A stretch of DNA of 64,000 bases from assembly GCA_964418595.1 (NCBI GenBank), contig CAYQMF010000001.1, positions 62,001 to 126,000 of the forward strand, read 5' to 3'. Shown here in pieces: positions 8,797-18,542 of this stretch. Each line of letters opens with the position of its first letter. Position 1 is the stretch's first letter. The notes under the pieces were generated by a model. The model was given only the letters and a program-made list of their open reading frames with translations, did not search any database and was not told where the DNA came from. A program made the position numbers and the translations under genes. Origin of the DNA: CAYQMF01 sp964418595 (GTDB lineage Bacteria > Planctomycetota > UBA1135 > UBA2386).

Positions 8797-8932
8797 GGCC
8801 GGCGCGGTAGGCCGGGACGACAGCAGCGCAAAGCCGACGCGGCGCAACGGTTCCCCCGGCGTAACACACTCGGTCCGAGCCGAGACCCCCTGCCGGAGTC
8901 TCGACAGGCACACACTTTGCGTTGCCGCCGCG

Positions 8933-10381
8933 ATGGAGCCTCCCGTGACCCGGACGCGATCCCTTCTCCTCCTCGCCATCCTGTGCCTCATCGCAGAGGT
9001 CCGCGCGCAGGCCCCTTTCGCGACCAGCCGCACCGCTGTCCTGCCGCAAGTCACCGGCCGGTTGGACGACATCGCCGCCGGCGACATCGACGGTGACGGC
9101 GACGTCGACCTTGTCATCGCCAACGATCTCTCCGGCAACGTCGTGCTCGTCAACGACGGCAACGGCAACTTCACGAACGGAACGGCAGGGCGACTCGTGA
9201 CCCCGCCCGCGCGTGCCACCTACGAGGCCGACCTGGTCGACATCGACGGCGACGGCGACCTCGACCTCCTGATGGTCAACGACGACTACCTGCCCAACTT
9301 CGTCTACCGGAACAACGGTGCAGGCGTGTTCACCGACGTCAGCGCTACCGCGCTGCCCGCCAACGCCGACTACAGCACCGACCAGGTGGTGGGCGACTTC
9401 GACGGCGACGGCGACATCGACTGGTTCGTGGGCAACGCCCAGGGGCCGGGCACGAGCAAGCTCTACCTCAACAACGGCGCCGGTGTGTTCGTCGATGCCA
9501 CCGTCGGCCGCCTGCCAGGGACCTGCTTCGCCGACCGCCGCAGCTTCGCCGCTGATCTCGATGGCGATGGCGACCTCGATCTCGTGCTGAACACCGGCGG
9601 CAACTACCTCTGGGGCCCGCCGACCGTGCTGCGCAACAACGGCAGCGCCACGTTCACGCTCGTGCCGCTCGGCCTCGGCACTGGCCTCTGCCACGCGGCG
9701 GATGTCGACGGCGATGGTCGCATCGACCTGATCGACCTCGATGGCTCGCGCGTGTTGCGCAACCTCGGCAACTTCACGTTCGCCGCGCCGGTACCGATCG
9801 CCGGCGCCACGGCCGGGACGTTCGTGGCCCTCGATCAGGACGCCGACGGGCGCATCGACCTGGTCGGGCCGGCCGGCCTCTTCCGCAACGTCGGCAACGG
9901 CACCTTCTCCCTGGTGCCGCTCTCGATTCCGACGAGCTACCTCTGGACCACGAGCGCGCTGGCCGCCGATCTCGACGGCGACGGCGACGACGACCTCGTG
10001 TCGACGGCGTGCATCGCGCTGCGCAGCGTCGTGATGAACCGCCGGCAGCAGGTCGACGCACCGACGGCGCCGCGGATCAACGCTCCCTATGGCATCGACC
10101 TCTACGCGACACCCGTCGGTGGCCCGACGGCCATCCAGCTCGTGATGTCGCTCGGTGCGGCGTCCATCCCGCTCCCCCCGCTGGGGATGCTCCGGATCGA
10201 TCCCGCCAGCAGCGTCGCGCTGCCCGCGGTGCTGGCGACCACCGGACTCACCAGCCTTCCCTTCCAGGTCCCTGCGATGCCTCGGCTGGTCGGGACTTCG
10301 ATCTGGTTCCAGGCGCTCTACGCCCCGGCACGGGGCCCCCTGCGCATCTCGAACGCGGTCCGCGACACGATCGTGCAGTGA
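8933..10381 (+). CDS. Secreted FG-GAP/VCBS repeat protein
   Basis: The protein has 482 residues. After a signal peptide (SLLLLAILCLIAEVRAQ) come five to six FG-GAP-type repeats, each with a calcium-loop core such as DIDGDGDVDLV, DIDGDGDLDLL, DFDGDGDIDWF, DLDGDGDLDLV and DLDGDGDDDLV, which together should form a beta-propeller. The last ~100 residues are the lineage exoprotein domain (ALYAPARGPLRISNAVRD near the end). The ATG at 8933 or the GTG at 8945 are both possible; the first is used. It is divergent from the HtrA gene with a 136-base shared upstream region. A ligand-binding or adhesion role is inferred; there is no catalytic motif. Confidence 0.85.
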   Translation: MEPPVTRTRSLLLLAILCLIAEVRAQAPFATSRTAVLPQVTGRLDDIAAGDIDGDGDVDLVIANDLSGNVVLVNDGNGNFTNGTAGRLVTPPARATYEADLVDIDGDGDLDLLMVNDDYLPNFVYRNNGAGVFTDVSATALPANADYSTDQVVGDFDGDGDIDWFVGNAQGPGTSKLYLNNGAGVFVDATVGRLPGTCFADRRSFAADLDGDGDLDLVLNTGGNYLWGPPTVLRNNGSATFTLVPLGLGTGLCHAADVDGDGRIDLIDLDGSRVLRNLGNFTFAAPVPIAGATAGTFVALDQDADGRIDLVGPAGLFRNVGNGTFSLVPLSIPTSYLWTTSALAADLDGDGDDDLVSTACIALRSVVMNRRQQVDAPTAPRINAPYGIDLYATPVGGPTAIQLVMSLGAASIPLPPLGMLRIDPASSVALPAVLATTGLTSLPFQVPAMPRLVGTSIWFQALYAPARGPLRISNAVRDTIVQ

Positions 10382-10492
10382 TCTGCCCACCGAGCGACAC
10401 CGGTACCACCTGACCCGGGCGTTCCGGCGACTCCGGCCTTGCGCGGCCCGCGTGCGCGCGCACGCTTGCGCCACCGCAACCCCGAGAGCCGC

Positions 10493-12520
10493 GTGAAGCA
10501 CGACGACAAACCCCTTCCCCCACCCCTCGTCGGACCGCAGCGCTCGCTGCCGGAGATCACGCTCAAGGGCGTCGTGCTCGGGCTGCTGCTGGCGGCGATG
10601 ACCGCGGCGGCGAATGCCTACCTCGGCCTGCGCGTCGGCATGACGGTGGCGGCGTCGATCCCGGCGTCGGCGATCGCGCTCGGCGTGCTGCGCGCGTTCC
10701 GCCGCTCGAACATCCTGGAGAGCAACCAGGTGCAGACGATCGCGTCGGCCGGCGCGTCGACGGTGTCGGGGATCATCTTCACCGTGCCGGCGCTGGTGAT
10801 GATGGGCGCGTGGAACGACTACCAGTACTGGCCGATCATGATGATGGTGGTGCTGGGCGGGATCCTCGGCGTCGTGTTCACCACCCCGCTGCGGCGCGCG
10901 CTCATCGTCGATGCCCGGCTCAAGTTCCCCGAGGGCGTGGCGACGGCGGAGGTGCTGAAGACCGGCGGCGTCGAGCGTGCGCCTGATCTCGAAGACGATG
11001 GCAAGGCCGGCGCCACCGGCCTGCGCATGCTGCTCGAGGCGAGCCTGTTCGGCGCGGCCTTCAAGCTGCTGGAGCTCGGCGCGCGCGTGCTCACCGACAC
11101 GGTCGCCGTCACCAAGGCGCTGTTCGGCGGCAAGTGGCTGTTCATGGCCGACGCCACCCTGCAGCCGTCGCTGCTGGGGATCGGCTTCATCGTCGGACCC
11201 AACATCGGCACGCTCATGATGAGCGGCGCGATCCTCGGCACGATCATCGCGACGCCGATCAACTGGCTGCTCAACTCCGACGCGCTGATGACGGCAGCCG
11301 GGATCGCCGCGAACACGCCCTGGGCGGACATCACCGCGGAACAGTTCGAAGGCCTCGCCGTGTTGTCGTGGAAGTCGTGCCGGCAGATCGGCGTGGGCTG
11401 CATGCTGGTCGGCGGCGTGTGGTCGCTGATCCAGCTCGCCAAGCCGATCATCGGCGGCGTGCGCGCCAGCTTCGCGGCGATCAAGGGCGGCGGGGCGGGC
11501 GGCGCGATCGCGCGCACCGAGTTCGACACACCGATGCCGATCCTGCTCACGGTGCTGCTCGTCGTCGCCGTGCCGGTGTTCCTGCTCTTCCAGCACGCGC
11601 TCGGCGCCTACGAGAACAGCGTGCTGGTCGCCGCGATCATGACCGGGCTCATGCTGGTGTTCGGGTTCCTGTTCTGCTCCGTCGCCGGCTACATGGCCGG
11701 CCTCGTCGGCAGCAGCAACAACCCGGTGTCGGGCGTGACCATGGCGACGGTGGTCGTGACGTCGCTCCTGCTCCTGCAGATCATGGGCAACCAAGGCATC
11801 GCCGGGCAGGTCGGGCCGCTGGCGGTGATCTTCCTCGCGGCGCTGATCTGCACGGCGGCCTGCATCGCCGGCGACAACCTGCAGGACCTCAAGTGCGGGC
11901 ACGTGGTGGGCTCGACCCCGTGGAAGCAGCAGCTCTGCCTCGTGCTCGGTGCGCTGGTGTCGGCGGCGGTGATCCCGATCGTGCTCGCGCAGCTCGACTC
12001 GGCATACGGGATCGGCCGCGCCGTGCACGAAGGCGTGAAGCCGCTCGCCGCGCCGCAAGCGACGCTGATGATGACGTTGGCCAGCGGCATCTTCGGCGCC
12101 GGCATCGACTGGACCTACATCATCCTCGGCTGCGGGCTCGCGGTGTTGATCATCGCCGCCGACAAGGTGCAGGAACGGCGCAGCGCGTCGTTCCGCCTGC
12201 CGGTGCTCGCCGTCGCCGTCGGCATCTACCTGCCGTTCGGCCTGTCGGTCCTGATCTTCGTCGGCGGGATCTTGTCGTCGCTCGTCATGCGGCGCTTCGC
12301 GACCGCCGAGCACGCGCGCAAGCAGGCCGTCGAGAACAACGGGATGCTGCTCGCGTCGGGGCTGATCACCGGCGAGGCGATCATGGGCGTCGCGGTGACG
12401 TTCTATGTGGCCGCCGGCGGCGGCGGCGGGCACTTCGAATGGGCGCAGCCGCTCTCGCTCGGCGTGATCGTCGCGATGATGTTCTACCTGTATCGACGCA
12501 CGATCCGCTCCGTGGCCTGA
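10493..12520 (+). CDS. OPT-family oligopeptide transporter
   Basis: The protein has 675 residues with about 14-16 hydrophobic segments across its length. Family marks are LPEITLKGVVLGLLL with NAYLGLRVGMTVAASIP near the N-terminus, the conserved NQVQTIASAGAS block near residue 80, and GSSNNPVSGVT around residue 407. OPT proteins carry peptides or metal chelates inward with protons; the bacterial branch is poorly characterised. The GTG at 10493 is chosen because the frame upstream is arginine-rich and unlike a transporter start. The next gene begins 38 bases downstream, so the two are probably co-transcribed. Confidence 0.9.
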   Translation: MKHDDKPLPPPLVGPQRSLPEITLKGVVLGLLLAAMTAAANAYLGLRVGMTVAASIPASAIALGVLRAFRRSNILESNQVQTIASAGASTVSGIIFTVPALVMMGAWNDYQYWPIMMMVVLGGILGVVFTTPLRRALIVDARLKFPEGVATAEVLKTGGVERAPDLEDDGKAGATGLRMLLEASLFGAAFKLLELGARVLTDTVAVTKALFGGKWLFMADATLQPSLLGIGFIVGPNIGTLMMSGAILGTIIATPINWLLNSDALMTAAGIAANTPWADITAEQFEGLAVLSWKSCRQIGVGCMLVGGVWSLIQLAKPIIGGVRASFAAIKGGGAGGAIARTEFDTPMPILLTVLLVVAVPVFLLFQHALGAYENSVLVAAIMTGLMLVFGFLFCSVAGYMAGLVGSSNNPVSGVTMATVVVTSLLLLQIMGNQGIAGQVGPLAVIFLAALICTAACIAGDNLQDLKCGHVVGSTPWKQQLCLVLGALVSAAVIPIVLAQLDSAYGIGRAVHEGVKPLAAPQATLMMTLASGIFGAGIDWTYIILGCGLAVLIIAADKVQERRSASFRLPVLAVAVGIYLPFGLSVLIFVGGILSSLVMRRFATAEHARKQAVENNGMLLASGLITGEAIMGVAVTFYVAAGGGGGHFEWAQPLSLGVIVAMMFYLYRRTIRSVA

Positions 12521-12558
12521 TCACCGCCGCGCGCCGCCAAGCCCAAGCTCCGCTCGCC

Positions 12559-13170
12559 ATGCCGACCCTCTGGACCTGGATCGCCATCCCCGCCATCGGC
12601 GGAATCATCGGCTACGTCACCAACCTGATCGCGGTGAAGATGATCTTCCGCCCGATCCGGCCGGTGAACGTGCTCGGCATCAAGATCCAGGGTCTCGTCG
12701 GCCGCCGCCAGAAGGACCTCGCTGCCAGCATCGGGCGCGTGGTCGGCGGCCACCTCATCGGCCACGAGGACGTGGTGAAGGCCTTCGAGCGGATCGACCT
12801 CGAGGGAGTGCTCGGCGACGTGCTCGACCAGGGCCTCGCCCCCAAGATCGCCCAGCTCCGCGGCCTGCCGCTGATCGGCGGCTTCCTGACGGCCGAGCGC
12901 GTCGACGACATCAAGAAGTCGCTGGTGAAGGGCATCCTCGAGCGGCGCGCGACGATCCTCGAACACCTCGAGCGCGCCGTCGAGCAAGGCCTCGACGTCG
13001 CCGAGGTGGTAGAGCGCAAGGTCGCCGACTTCTCCGTGGAGCGCGTGGAGAGCCTGATCCTGGAGGTCGCGCGCCGCGAACTCCGGGCCATCGAGATCCT
13101 GGGCGGGGTGCTGGGCATCCTGATCGGCGCGGGCCAGGTCTTGGTGCTCTGGTACCTGGAGTACGTGTAG
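12559..13170 (+). CDS. DUF445-family membrane protein
   Basis: The protein has 203 residues. It begins with a membrane helix containing the family motif IPAIGGIIGYVTNLIAVKMIFRP, then a long amphipathic helical region, and ends with a second membrane helix (IEILGGVLGILIGAGQVLVLWYLEYV). This helix, soluble region, helix arrangement is typical of the DUF445/YheB-like family, whose role is not established. It probably forms an operon with the OPT transporter. Confidence 0.85.
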   Translation: MPTLWTWIAIPAIGGIIGYVTNLIAVKMIFRPIRPVNVLGIKIQGLVGRRQKDLAASIGRVVGGHLIGHEDVVKAFERIDLEGVLGDVLDQGLAPKIAQLRGLPLIGGFLTAERVDDIKKSLVKGILERRATILEHLERAVEQGLDVAEVVERKVADFSVERVESLILEVARRELRAIEILGGVLGILIGAGQVLVLWYLEYV

Positions 13171-13228
13171 GCTGCGCCAGATCCCACCGTCACGGTGCGC
13201 CCCGGCCTGCGCTCTGCCGGCCCGACCG

Positions 13229-14491
13229 ATGCTCCGATTCCCGATCCTCGCCCTCCTCCTCGTCCCGGCGCTCCTCGCGCAGGCGCGCCAGACGCCCACC
13301 GACCCGACCAGCGTCGTGCCGATGCGGCCGGGCTTCGAGTACCTCCGCCCCTTCCGCGCCCCGAACAAGAACCTGCAGCCGCCCCTCGAGTTCTACGACG
13401 AGTTGCGCAAGCTCGACGCGATCGCGCGCAACCCCAACGGGGCGCGCGTGTGGTTCGACGACGACGGGCGCGAGGCCTGCGACCACCCCGCCTGGAAGGA
13501 AGGGCGCACGCGCGCCCTCATCAAGGGAACTCAGATGGGCGGCTATCTGGCGGTGGTCGGGCAGGAGAGCGAGTCGGTGGGCGACCGGCGCCTCGCGCAT
13601 TACGGGTCGTACTTCGTCGACTCCGTGCAGGACACGATCGCCATCATGTCGCTCATCCCCGGTGAGCCGGTGGCGACGATCCGCGAGGAGGCGATGCCGC
13701 GGGCGTTGGCCTTCCTGCGCGTGCACCTCGTCAAGAACCGCGGTGGAGAAGGCGGCGTCCGCGACGCGACGCCCACCGATCACGCCGAGGGACGCGCCGT
13801 CGGCAACAAGGTGTACGAGAACCCCGACGAGCCGATCTACGACTTCGATGTTCGCCCGTGGTGCGCGCTGGTCGAAGCCGGCGACACCAGCGCGCGCGCG
13901 CAAGCGCTGTGGTTCCTGCGCGAGGTGATCGGCTTCCGCAAGGAGGTCGGGCCGGTGACGCTCGCCCTCACGCAGACCTTCCTCGGCCCGCTCGTGATGC
14001 ACGAGAACCAAGAGCTCCGCAAGCAGGCGCGCGCCTACGTGCACGTCGTCGATCCGGAGCGGCGCGCGCTGCCGAAGGAAGACGCCGCCGCCGAGGACGT
14101 CCAGCGCTGGCTCGCGCAGGTGATCTACACGGTCTTCCCCCCCATCCGCCGCGTGTCGTCCGGCCTCTACGATCTTCACCAGAGCGCCGACCTCGACCGC
14201 ATCGCCGCGACCGGCGCCGACCTGCTCGCCCGCGATGCGCTCGGCAGCGTCGCCAGCGGCACCGTCGGCGGCGTCTACTACCGCGGCTATCGCCTGCAGC
14301 GCATCCCCAAGCCACTCGACCAGTTGGGGATCCCCGTCGACGCGGTGATCACGCACGTCAACGGCCTGCCCATCACCGACAGCAAGTCGCTCCTCGACGC
14401 CGTCAAGCTCGTGCTCGAGAGCCGCAAGGCGTTGATGGTCGAGTTCGTGGCGGACCGGCAGACGAAGGCGATCGAGTACCGGGTGCTGTGA
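13229..14491 (+). CDS. Secreted protein with C-terminal PDZ-like domain
   Basis: The protein has 420 residues with signal peptide MLRFPILALLLVPALLAQ. Residues 25-340 form a mostly helical region I do not recognise; it includes a DYDF-like segment (PIYDFDVRPWCALVEAGD) and many charged residues. The last 70 residues look like a PDZ domain of the GspC/PDZ_6 sort (YYRGYRLQRIPKPLDQLGIPVDAVITHVNGLPITDSKSLL). Such fusions usually bind protein C-termini in the periplasm. It is read in the same direction as the transporter genes but separated by 58 bases. Confidence 0.75.
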   Translation: MLRFPILALLLVPALLAQARQTPTDPTSVVPMRPGFEYLRPFRAPNKNLQPPLEFYDELRKLDAIARNPNGARVWFDDDGREACDHPAWKEGRTRALIKGTQMGGYLAVVGQESESVGDRRLAHYGSYFVDSVQDTIAIMSLIPGEPVATIREEAMPRALAFLRVHLVKNRGGEGGVRDATPTDHAEGRAVGNKVYENPDEPIYDFDVRPWCALVEAGDTSARAQALWFLREVIGFRKEVGPVTLALTQTFLGPLVMHENQELRKQARAYVHVVDPERRALPKEDAAAEDVQRWLAQVIYTVFPPIRRVSSGLYDLHQSADLDRIAATGADLLARDALGSVASGTVGGVYYRGYRLQRIPKPLDQLGIPVDAVITHVNGLPITDSKSLLDAVKLVLESRKALMVEFVADRQTKAIEYRVL

Positions 14492-15218
14492 GCGAACCCG
14501 GCCCCTTCGCGACCATGGCCCGACACGGTTACCCTCCTGCGTCCACCATCTAGGACGCATTGCTGCCGACCCTGCAGCCAGCTCTCTCACCCACGGGGAT
14601 CCTTCGACCGCGCGCCTCAGCGGCCCGAGCGCCGGCCGGCGAACCTCCGGCAGCAATCGGCTACGACTCCCTCCGACGGCAGGTCGTGTACTTCGCGTTC
14701 CACGCCACGACTTCCCAGCCGGAGACCTGGCGATACGACGGCCGGAACTGGAACCGCTTCGTAGGCGTGAGCAACAGTCCTCCGTCCGCCGACACTACGC
14801 CTCGGCCGTCGACGCGAGGCGTGGAGTGCTCGTGCTCTTTGGCGGCCGCGACCAGTCCGGTGCGCTGCAGGACACCTGGGAGTTCGACGGTATCGACTGG
14901 CGACTGGTGGCGACGGGAGGACCACTCCCTCGCAGCGAGGCCGCGATGACCTGGGATGGCACCCGCGGGCGCGTCTCCTCTTCGGAGGGCGTGGTCCGAC
15001 CCAGCAAACGCTCGGCGACATGTGGGAATGGGACGGCAACGCATGGACGAACTCGGTCTCCGCGACCATGCCGACGGCCCGCCATTCGGCGCGGGCGGCG
15101 TATGACGCCGATCGCAATCGGGTCCTCCTCTTCGGCGGCATCGAAGCCGCCACCGGAACCGGTCCGATGAGACCTGGGTCCCTAATCGCGAGCTTCTTTG
15201 TGCGACGCGAGGCTTTTG

Positions 15219-16811
15219 CTAGGCAGCGTTCGTGATGGCGGAGATGGGCATCTCGCGAACAGCGAGGATGGCCGCGAGGACGGTGGCGCCGCGCTTGGAA
15301 ACGAGGTAGCGGTGGCTGTGCGGGACCTTGTCGATGAGCTTGTGCGCACGGAGGAGGCGAAGCAGCCGGGAGATGCGAGAGCTACGGCGTTTGCGTTCGG
15401 CGGCGTCCTTTGCCGGTTCGACATGGAGGAGTTGCGCGAGATCACGGTTGCGAAAGCCGTGCTGGAGGAACTCGCCGCGGGCAACGGCTGAGAGGAGTTG
15501 GAGGTCTGGCTCGGACCAGGGCTGAAGGGCACGCACTCTGCGGCCACCGAGTTCGGTGGGCCTGGTGATGTCGTCGACGAGCTCCTTGAGGCGGGTGGAG
15601 TCCCCGACGACGGCGATGTTGTCGAGGAGCCGCTTGTTGGCGGCTTGGCCGACGTTGGCGCGAAGGCCGAGATCGCAGATCGACTTGCGCATCGGCCGGA
15701 GCTTCTTCGAGCTTTCTCCCTGGCCGTCGGCAGTCCGCATGACCGGGAAGAACTTGGCGGCGTTGATCGTGGCTTCGATGCGGAGGATCAGCAGCAGCTT
15801 CTGGTACAGCTTGAGCCAGTTCTGGTCGGCGAAGAACTTGATGCAGACGCCCTCTGGTCGACGTCGGTACTTGGTGAGTACTTCGCCCAGGAAGTTGCCC
15901 ATCAGCTTCTTGCCGAGGAACTGGAACACGTCGTCGCTGCCCAGGGTCTCCATGCAGTGCCGGATGATGCTTGGCATGAGGCGCGTGAGGTCGTCCGAGT
16001 CCTTGAACATCACGTCGGTAGCCCACTCGCTCTGGTGGACGGTCCAGTAGTACGGGATCTTGAAGCCGCCCAGGATGTCCGGCAGCGCCGGGTGAATCTG
16101 CTGCGCGAGGCCGTCGAGCAGCGATTGCCAGCGCACCTTCACGAACCCCTCCATGAGCTTCTGAGCCTGCGCTACATCGGCGATCACCGGGAAGCAGTTG
16201 TCGCTCTGCGTGAACTCCATGCCAGCGCGTTGCATCTGCCGCGCAAGCCACTCCCGACCGTTGACGTAGACCTGGATCTCGTAGGGCATCCAGGTCTGCA
16301 ACCGGACGTGGATCAGTCCGAGATCGGCGTGGTTGATGTAGTGGTAGAGGTGCTGACACCTGCCTTGTCGGCGGTCGAACACGATGCGTTGCTGCTCGCG
16401 CGAACGGTGTACGTTCCAGATGGTGCAGGGCTCGACCGCCGTGAGCACGCAGACTGTGCCTGTGGCCGCAGCGCGCTCCTGCATGTAGCGCTTCGCGATC
16501 TCCTCCTTGCGCGTCGCCGCCGAGGTCAGATGCTTGACGGGCACGTCCGGCGCCACGGCAGCGAGGGACATCTTCTTCGTCAGGTCCGTCCACTCCTCGG
16601 CACGCGTGCCGAAGTCCTTGCGGCGGATGTTGCGGAAGGCCAGGAAGCCTTCGAGCCCCGCCGAATAGCAGAGTCTCCGGAGATACCCGCGGAACACCAC
16701 GCGATCGAACCCGCTGAGTACCCCGGTGATGTAGGGAGCGAAACGCGTTAGAAAGTGCTGCACGGCGTTGCCTCTTGGTGTGGCTGTGGCTCGTTGAACA
16801 ACTTCAGTCAT
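15219..16811 (-). CDS. Putative transposase of an unrecognised single-gene element
   Basis: The protein has 530 residues from the ATG at 16811, or 514 from the GTG at 16763. It opens with the block HFLTRFAPYITGVLSGFDRVVFRGYLRRL, which I know from long, widespread, mostly unnamed proteins that occur in multiple copies in diverse bacteria. Other marks are CTIWNVHRSREQQRIVF, KCQHLYHYINHADLGL-like text near residue 155, VRLQTWMPYEIQVYVNGREWLARQM and a C-terminal winged-helix-like part (RNRDLAQLLHVEP...SRISRLLRLLRAHKLI). No standard DDE, HUH or serine-recombinase signature could be assigned by eye. The frame is intact, unlike the genes it interrupts. A transposase role is inferred from position inside a broken gene. 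Confidence 0.65.
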   Translation of the reverse strand: MTEVVQRATATPRGNAVQHFLTRFAPYITGVLSGFDRVVFRGYLRRLCYSAGLEGFLAFRNIRRKDFGTRAEEWTDLTKKMSLAAVAPDVPVKHLTSAATRKEEIAKRYMQERAAATGTVCVLTAVEPCTIWNVHRSREQQRIVFDRRQGRCQHLYHYINHADLGLIHVRLQTWMPYEIQVYVNGREWLARQMQRAGMEFTQSDNCFPVIADVAQAQKLMEGFVKVRWQSLLDGLAQQIHPALPDILGGFKIPYYWTVHQSEWATDVMFKDSDDLTRLMPSIIRHCMETLGSDDVFQFLGKKLMGNFLGEVLTKYRRRPEGVCIKFFADQNWLKLYQKLLLILRIEATINAAKFFPVMRTADGQGESSKKLRPMRKSICDLGLRANVGQAANKRLLDNIAVVGDSTRLKELVDDITRPTELGGRRVRALQPWSEPDLQLLSAVARGEFLQHGFRNRDLAQLLHVEPAKDAAERKRRSSRISRLLRLLRAHKLIDKVPHSHRYLVSKRGATVLAAILAVREMPISAITNAA

Positions 16812-16827
16812 ACCGAGGGCAACGCCG
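16763..16827. repeat. 10-bp inverted repeat at the 5' end of the putative transposase gene
   Basis: CGGCGTTGCC at 16763-16772 is the exact reverse complement of GGCAACGCCG at 16818-16827, with a 45-base spacer. The pair brackets the two candidate start codons (16763 and 16811) of the putative transposase, so it could fold in the mRNA leader and limit translation, or be a transposase site near the right end. Function is not shown. Confidence 0.4.
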
Positions 16828-17448
16828 CTTCGCTTCTCGCTCGCTCGAAGGACGGCGCCGTTGGGTTTCGGGCCGCGCAGAGCGCGGCCTGATCTCTGAG
16901 TGGGACGGAACGAACTGGTCGGCGCGCACGCCAGCCGTGCGCCCGCCGGCCCGCAGGTTCCACGGCATGACGTACGACCCGGTCGCACGCCAGACGGTGG
17001 TCTTCGGCGGTCGCGGCGTGGGCTGACGTTCGACTCCCTGAGTCGGCACTTCGTCGTCACCGCCGGTGAACGCGGAGGCGAGATCGCAACCGACGAGTGG
17101 CTGCTCACCGTCAATCCCGCAGCACAGGTGCTCGCCCACGGCAACGCCTGCGCCGGCGCATCGGGCACCGCGGACATCGTCGGCTTCGGCGCACCGACGG
17201 TCGGCTCGGCGGACTTCGCACTCGACGTGTTCGCGCCGACACCCGCCGCCCTGCGGCCGGTGTTCGTGATGATCACGTCGGCCCCGGGCTCCGTCTCGAT
17301 CGGCAACTGCACGCTCGCCGTCGATCCAACCACGCACTTCCACACCGCGCTCTTCTGGCAGATCGCCACCGGCTTCTCGTCGCTGCCCGTACCGATCCCC
17401 GCCAACGTGCGCCTGCTCGGCTGCGTGCCTTGACTGGCTTGCAAGGCC

Positions 17449-18485
17449 TTGGACGAACAGGTGGCCGTCCCGACCGACGCTGAGCTGCAGAAGCTGCTCG
17501 ACCAGTTCGTGTGCGTGCGCCTCGTGCAGATGTGGGGCGTCGACCTCACGCGCTTCCAGTTCGACTTCGCGATGACGTGGGCGGTGTTCTTCCAGAACGC
17601 CGACGCCACGACCTATGGCCGCTACGGCACGCGCTCGGCCCTGAAGAACGAATCCGCGCGCGACGCCTCGCTCGCCGGGTTCAAGCGCGCGATCGAGGGC
17701 GCGATCGAGGTGCACGCGCGCTACGGGAAGGGCGCCGACACAGTGCGCGGCGAGCTGGCCGGCAAGCAGGTCCGCCGCGCGCCGGAGTGGGATCGGCCCG
17801 AAACCATCCCCAAGATCGCGGGCGACGCGCTGCTCGCCACGCGCTTCAACGGCCCTTCCGAGAACCGCAGCGAGCGCGCGCACGGGGTCGGCTGCATCCA
17901 TTGCCACAACGTGCCCGACAACGAGCTGCTCTCGCTGCGCCTCGCCGGCAAGCCGATCCCGGAGAAGTTGGTCTGGCCGTACCCGATGCCCGGAGCCGTG
18001 GGGCTGCAACTCGACCCCGACCAGCGCGCGGCGGTCCTGCGCGTGCGCGACGGCTCGGCGGCGGCGAAGGCGGGGATCCAGCCGGGCGACGAAGTGCTGC
18101 GCATGGCAGGCCAGCCGATCCTGTCACCGGCCGACGTGCAGTGGGTCCTGCACAACGCACCGGGCGAAGGCTCGCTCGCCGTCGACATCCGTCGCGCCCG
18201 CGAGATGCACCGCGTGACCTTGCCGCTCGAGGCCGACTGGCGCCGCAATCTGGGCGACTGGCGCTTCGTGAACCTCGGCGTATGCATGCACATCGCCGGC
18301 TCAACGGCCGGCCGGCCGGCGGCGGCAACCAGGCCATTGCGATCCAGGTGCAGCGCGTGCATCAGAAGCGCCTCGCCGACATCGACCTCCGCCAGAACGA
18401 CGTCATCGTCGCGATCGACGGCAAGCGCGCGCCGAGGCGACCCGGGCGCGATGGCGAGGTGACGCTGCGCTGGAAGATCGAGTGA
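17449..18485 (+). pseudogene. Broken PDZ protein with a c-type haem motif
   Basis: The first frame (17449-about 18300) holds CVRLVQMWGVDLTRFQFDF and other parts of a family seen in planctomycetes with an N-terminal thioredoxin-like or similar region, then GVGCIHCHN (CxxCH, haem c site near 17893), then a PDZ domain (VLRVRDGSAAAKAGIQPGDEVL) and the link ADWRRNLGDW. Near 18300 the sense moves to another frame, continuing GGNQAIAIQVQRVHQKRLADIDLRQNDVIVAIDGKR and ending at 18485. The start is abnormal (TTG, no signal peptide) and the last PDZ is shortened. The gene therefore looks truncated at the 5' end and frameshifted, matching the decay of the kelch gene next to it. Confidence 0.7.
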
Positions 18486-18542
18486 CGCTGCTCGTTCGGC
18501 TCCTCGCTAGGAGCACGCGCGGTGCCCGGCCATCATGCGGCG

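Larger units (their letters stand above)
15178..16897. mobile_element. Insertion-sequence-like element in the kelch gene
   Basis: Removing about 15178-16897 rejoins the kelch blade in phase as DETW|EWDGTNW, which fixes the element ends to within a few bases and gives a length near 1.72 kb. It holds one large minus-strand gene and little else. I find no convincing terminal inverted repeat (the outer 30 bases agree at about half of positions) and no obvious target duplication, so the ends do not match the common DDE families. Insertion by a single-gene mobile element is an inference from the in-phase junction. Confidence 0.7.
14560..17433 (+). pseudogene. Decayed kelch-repeat exoprotein gene split by an insertion element
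   Basis: Kelch blades can be followed through several frames: GYDSLRRQVVYFAF and WRYDGRNWNRF in frame 1, then HYASAVDARRGVLVLFGG in frame 3 (shift near 14785), then LLFGG...DMWEWDGNAW in frame 2 (shift near 14972), another slip near 15163, and after the insertion EWDGTNW...MTYDPVARQTVVFGG. A final shift or deletion near 17025 leads to the last blade (LTFDSLSRHFVVTAGE) and the lineage exoprotein domain (HGNACAGASG to LLGCVP*). No signal peptide is left. At least four frame changes plus a 1.7 kb insertion mean it cannot make a normal product. Sequencing indels are an alternative for some shifts, but not for the insertion. Confidence 0.8.

Noticed and set aside
7769..12433. A 1,554-codon open frame on the minus strand
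   Set aside because: It runs antisense to a clear FG-GAP gene, an OPT transporter and part of other genes, and its text is Arg/His/Asp-rich low-complexity sequence typical of GC-rich shadow frames. Only its HtrA-like relative in a different frame is real.
16812..17609. N-terminal extension of the putative transposase
   Set aside because: The extension overlaps the kelch relic on the other strand and has no family likeness; the conserved text starts near the ATG at 16811.
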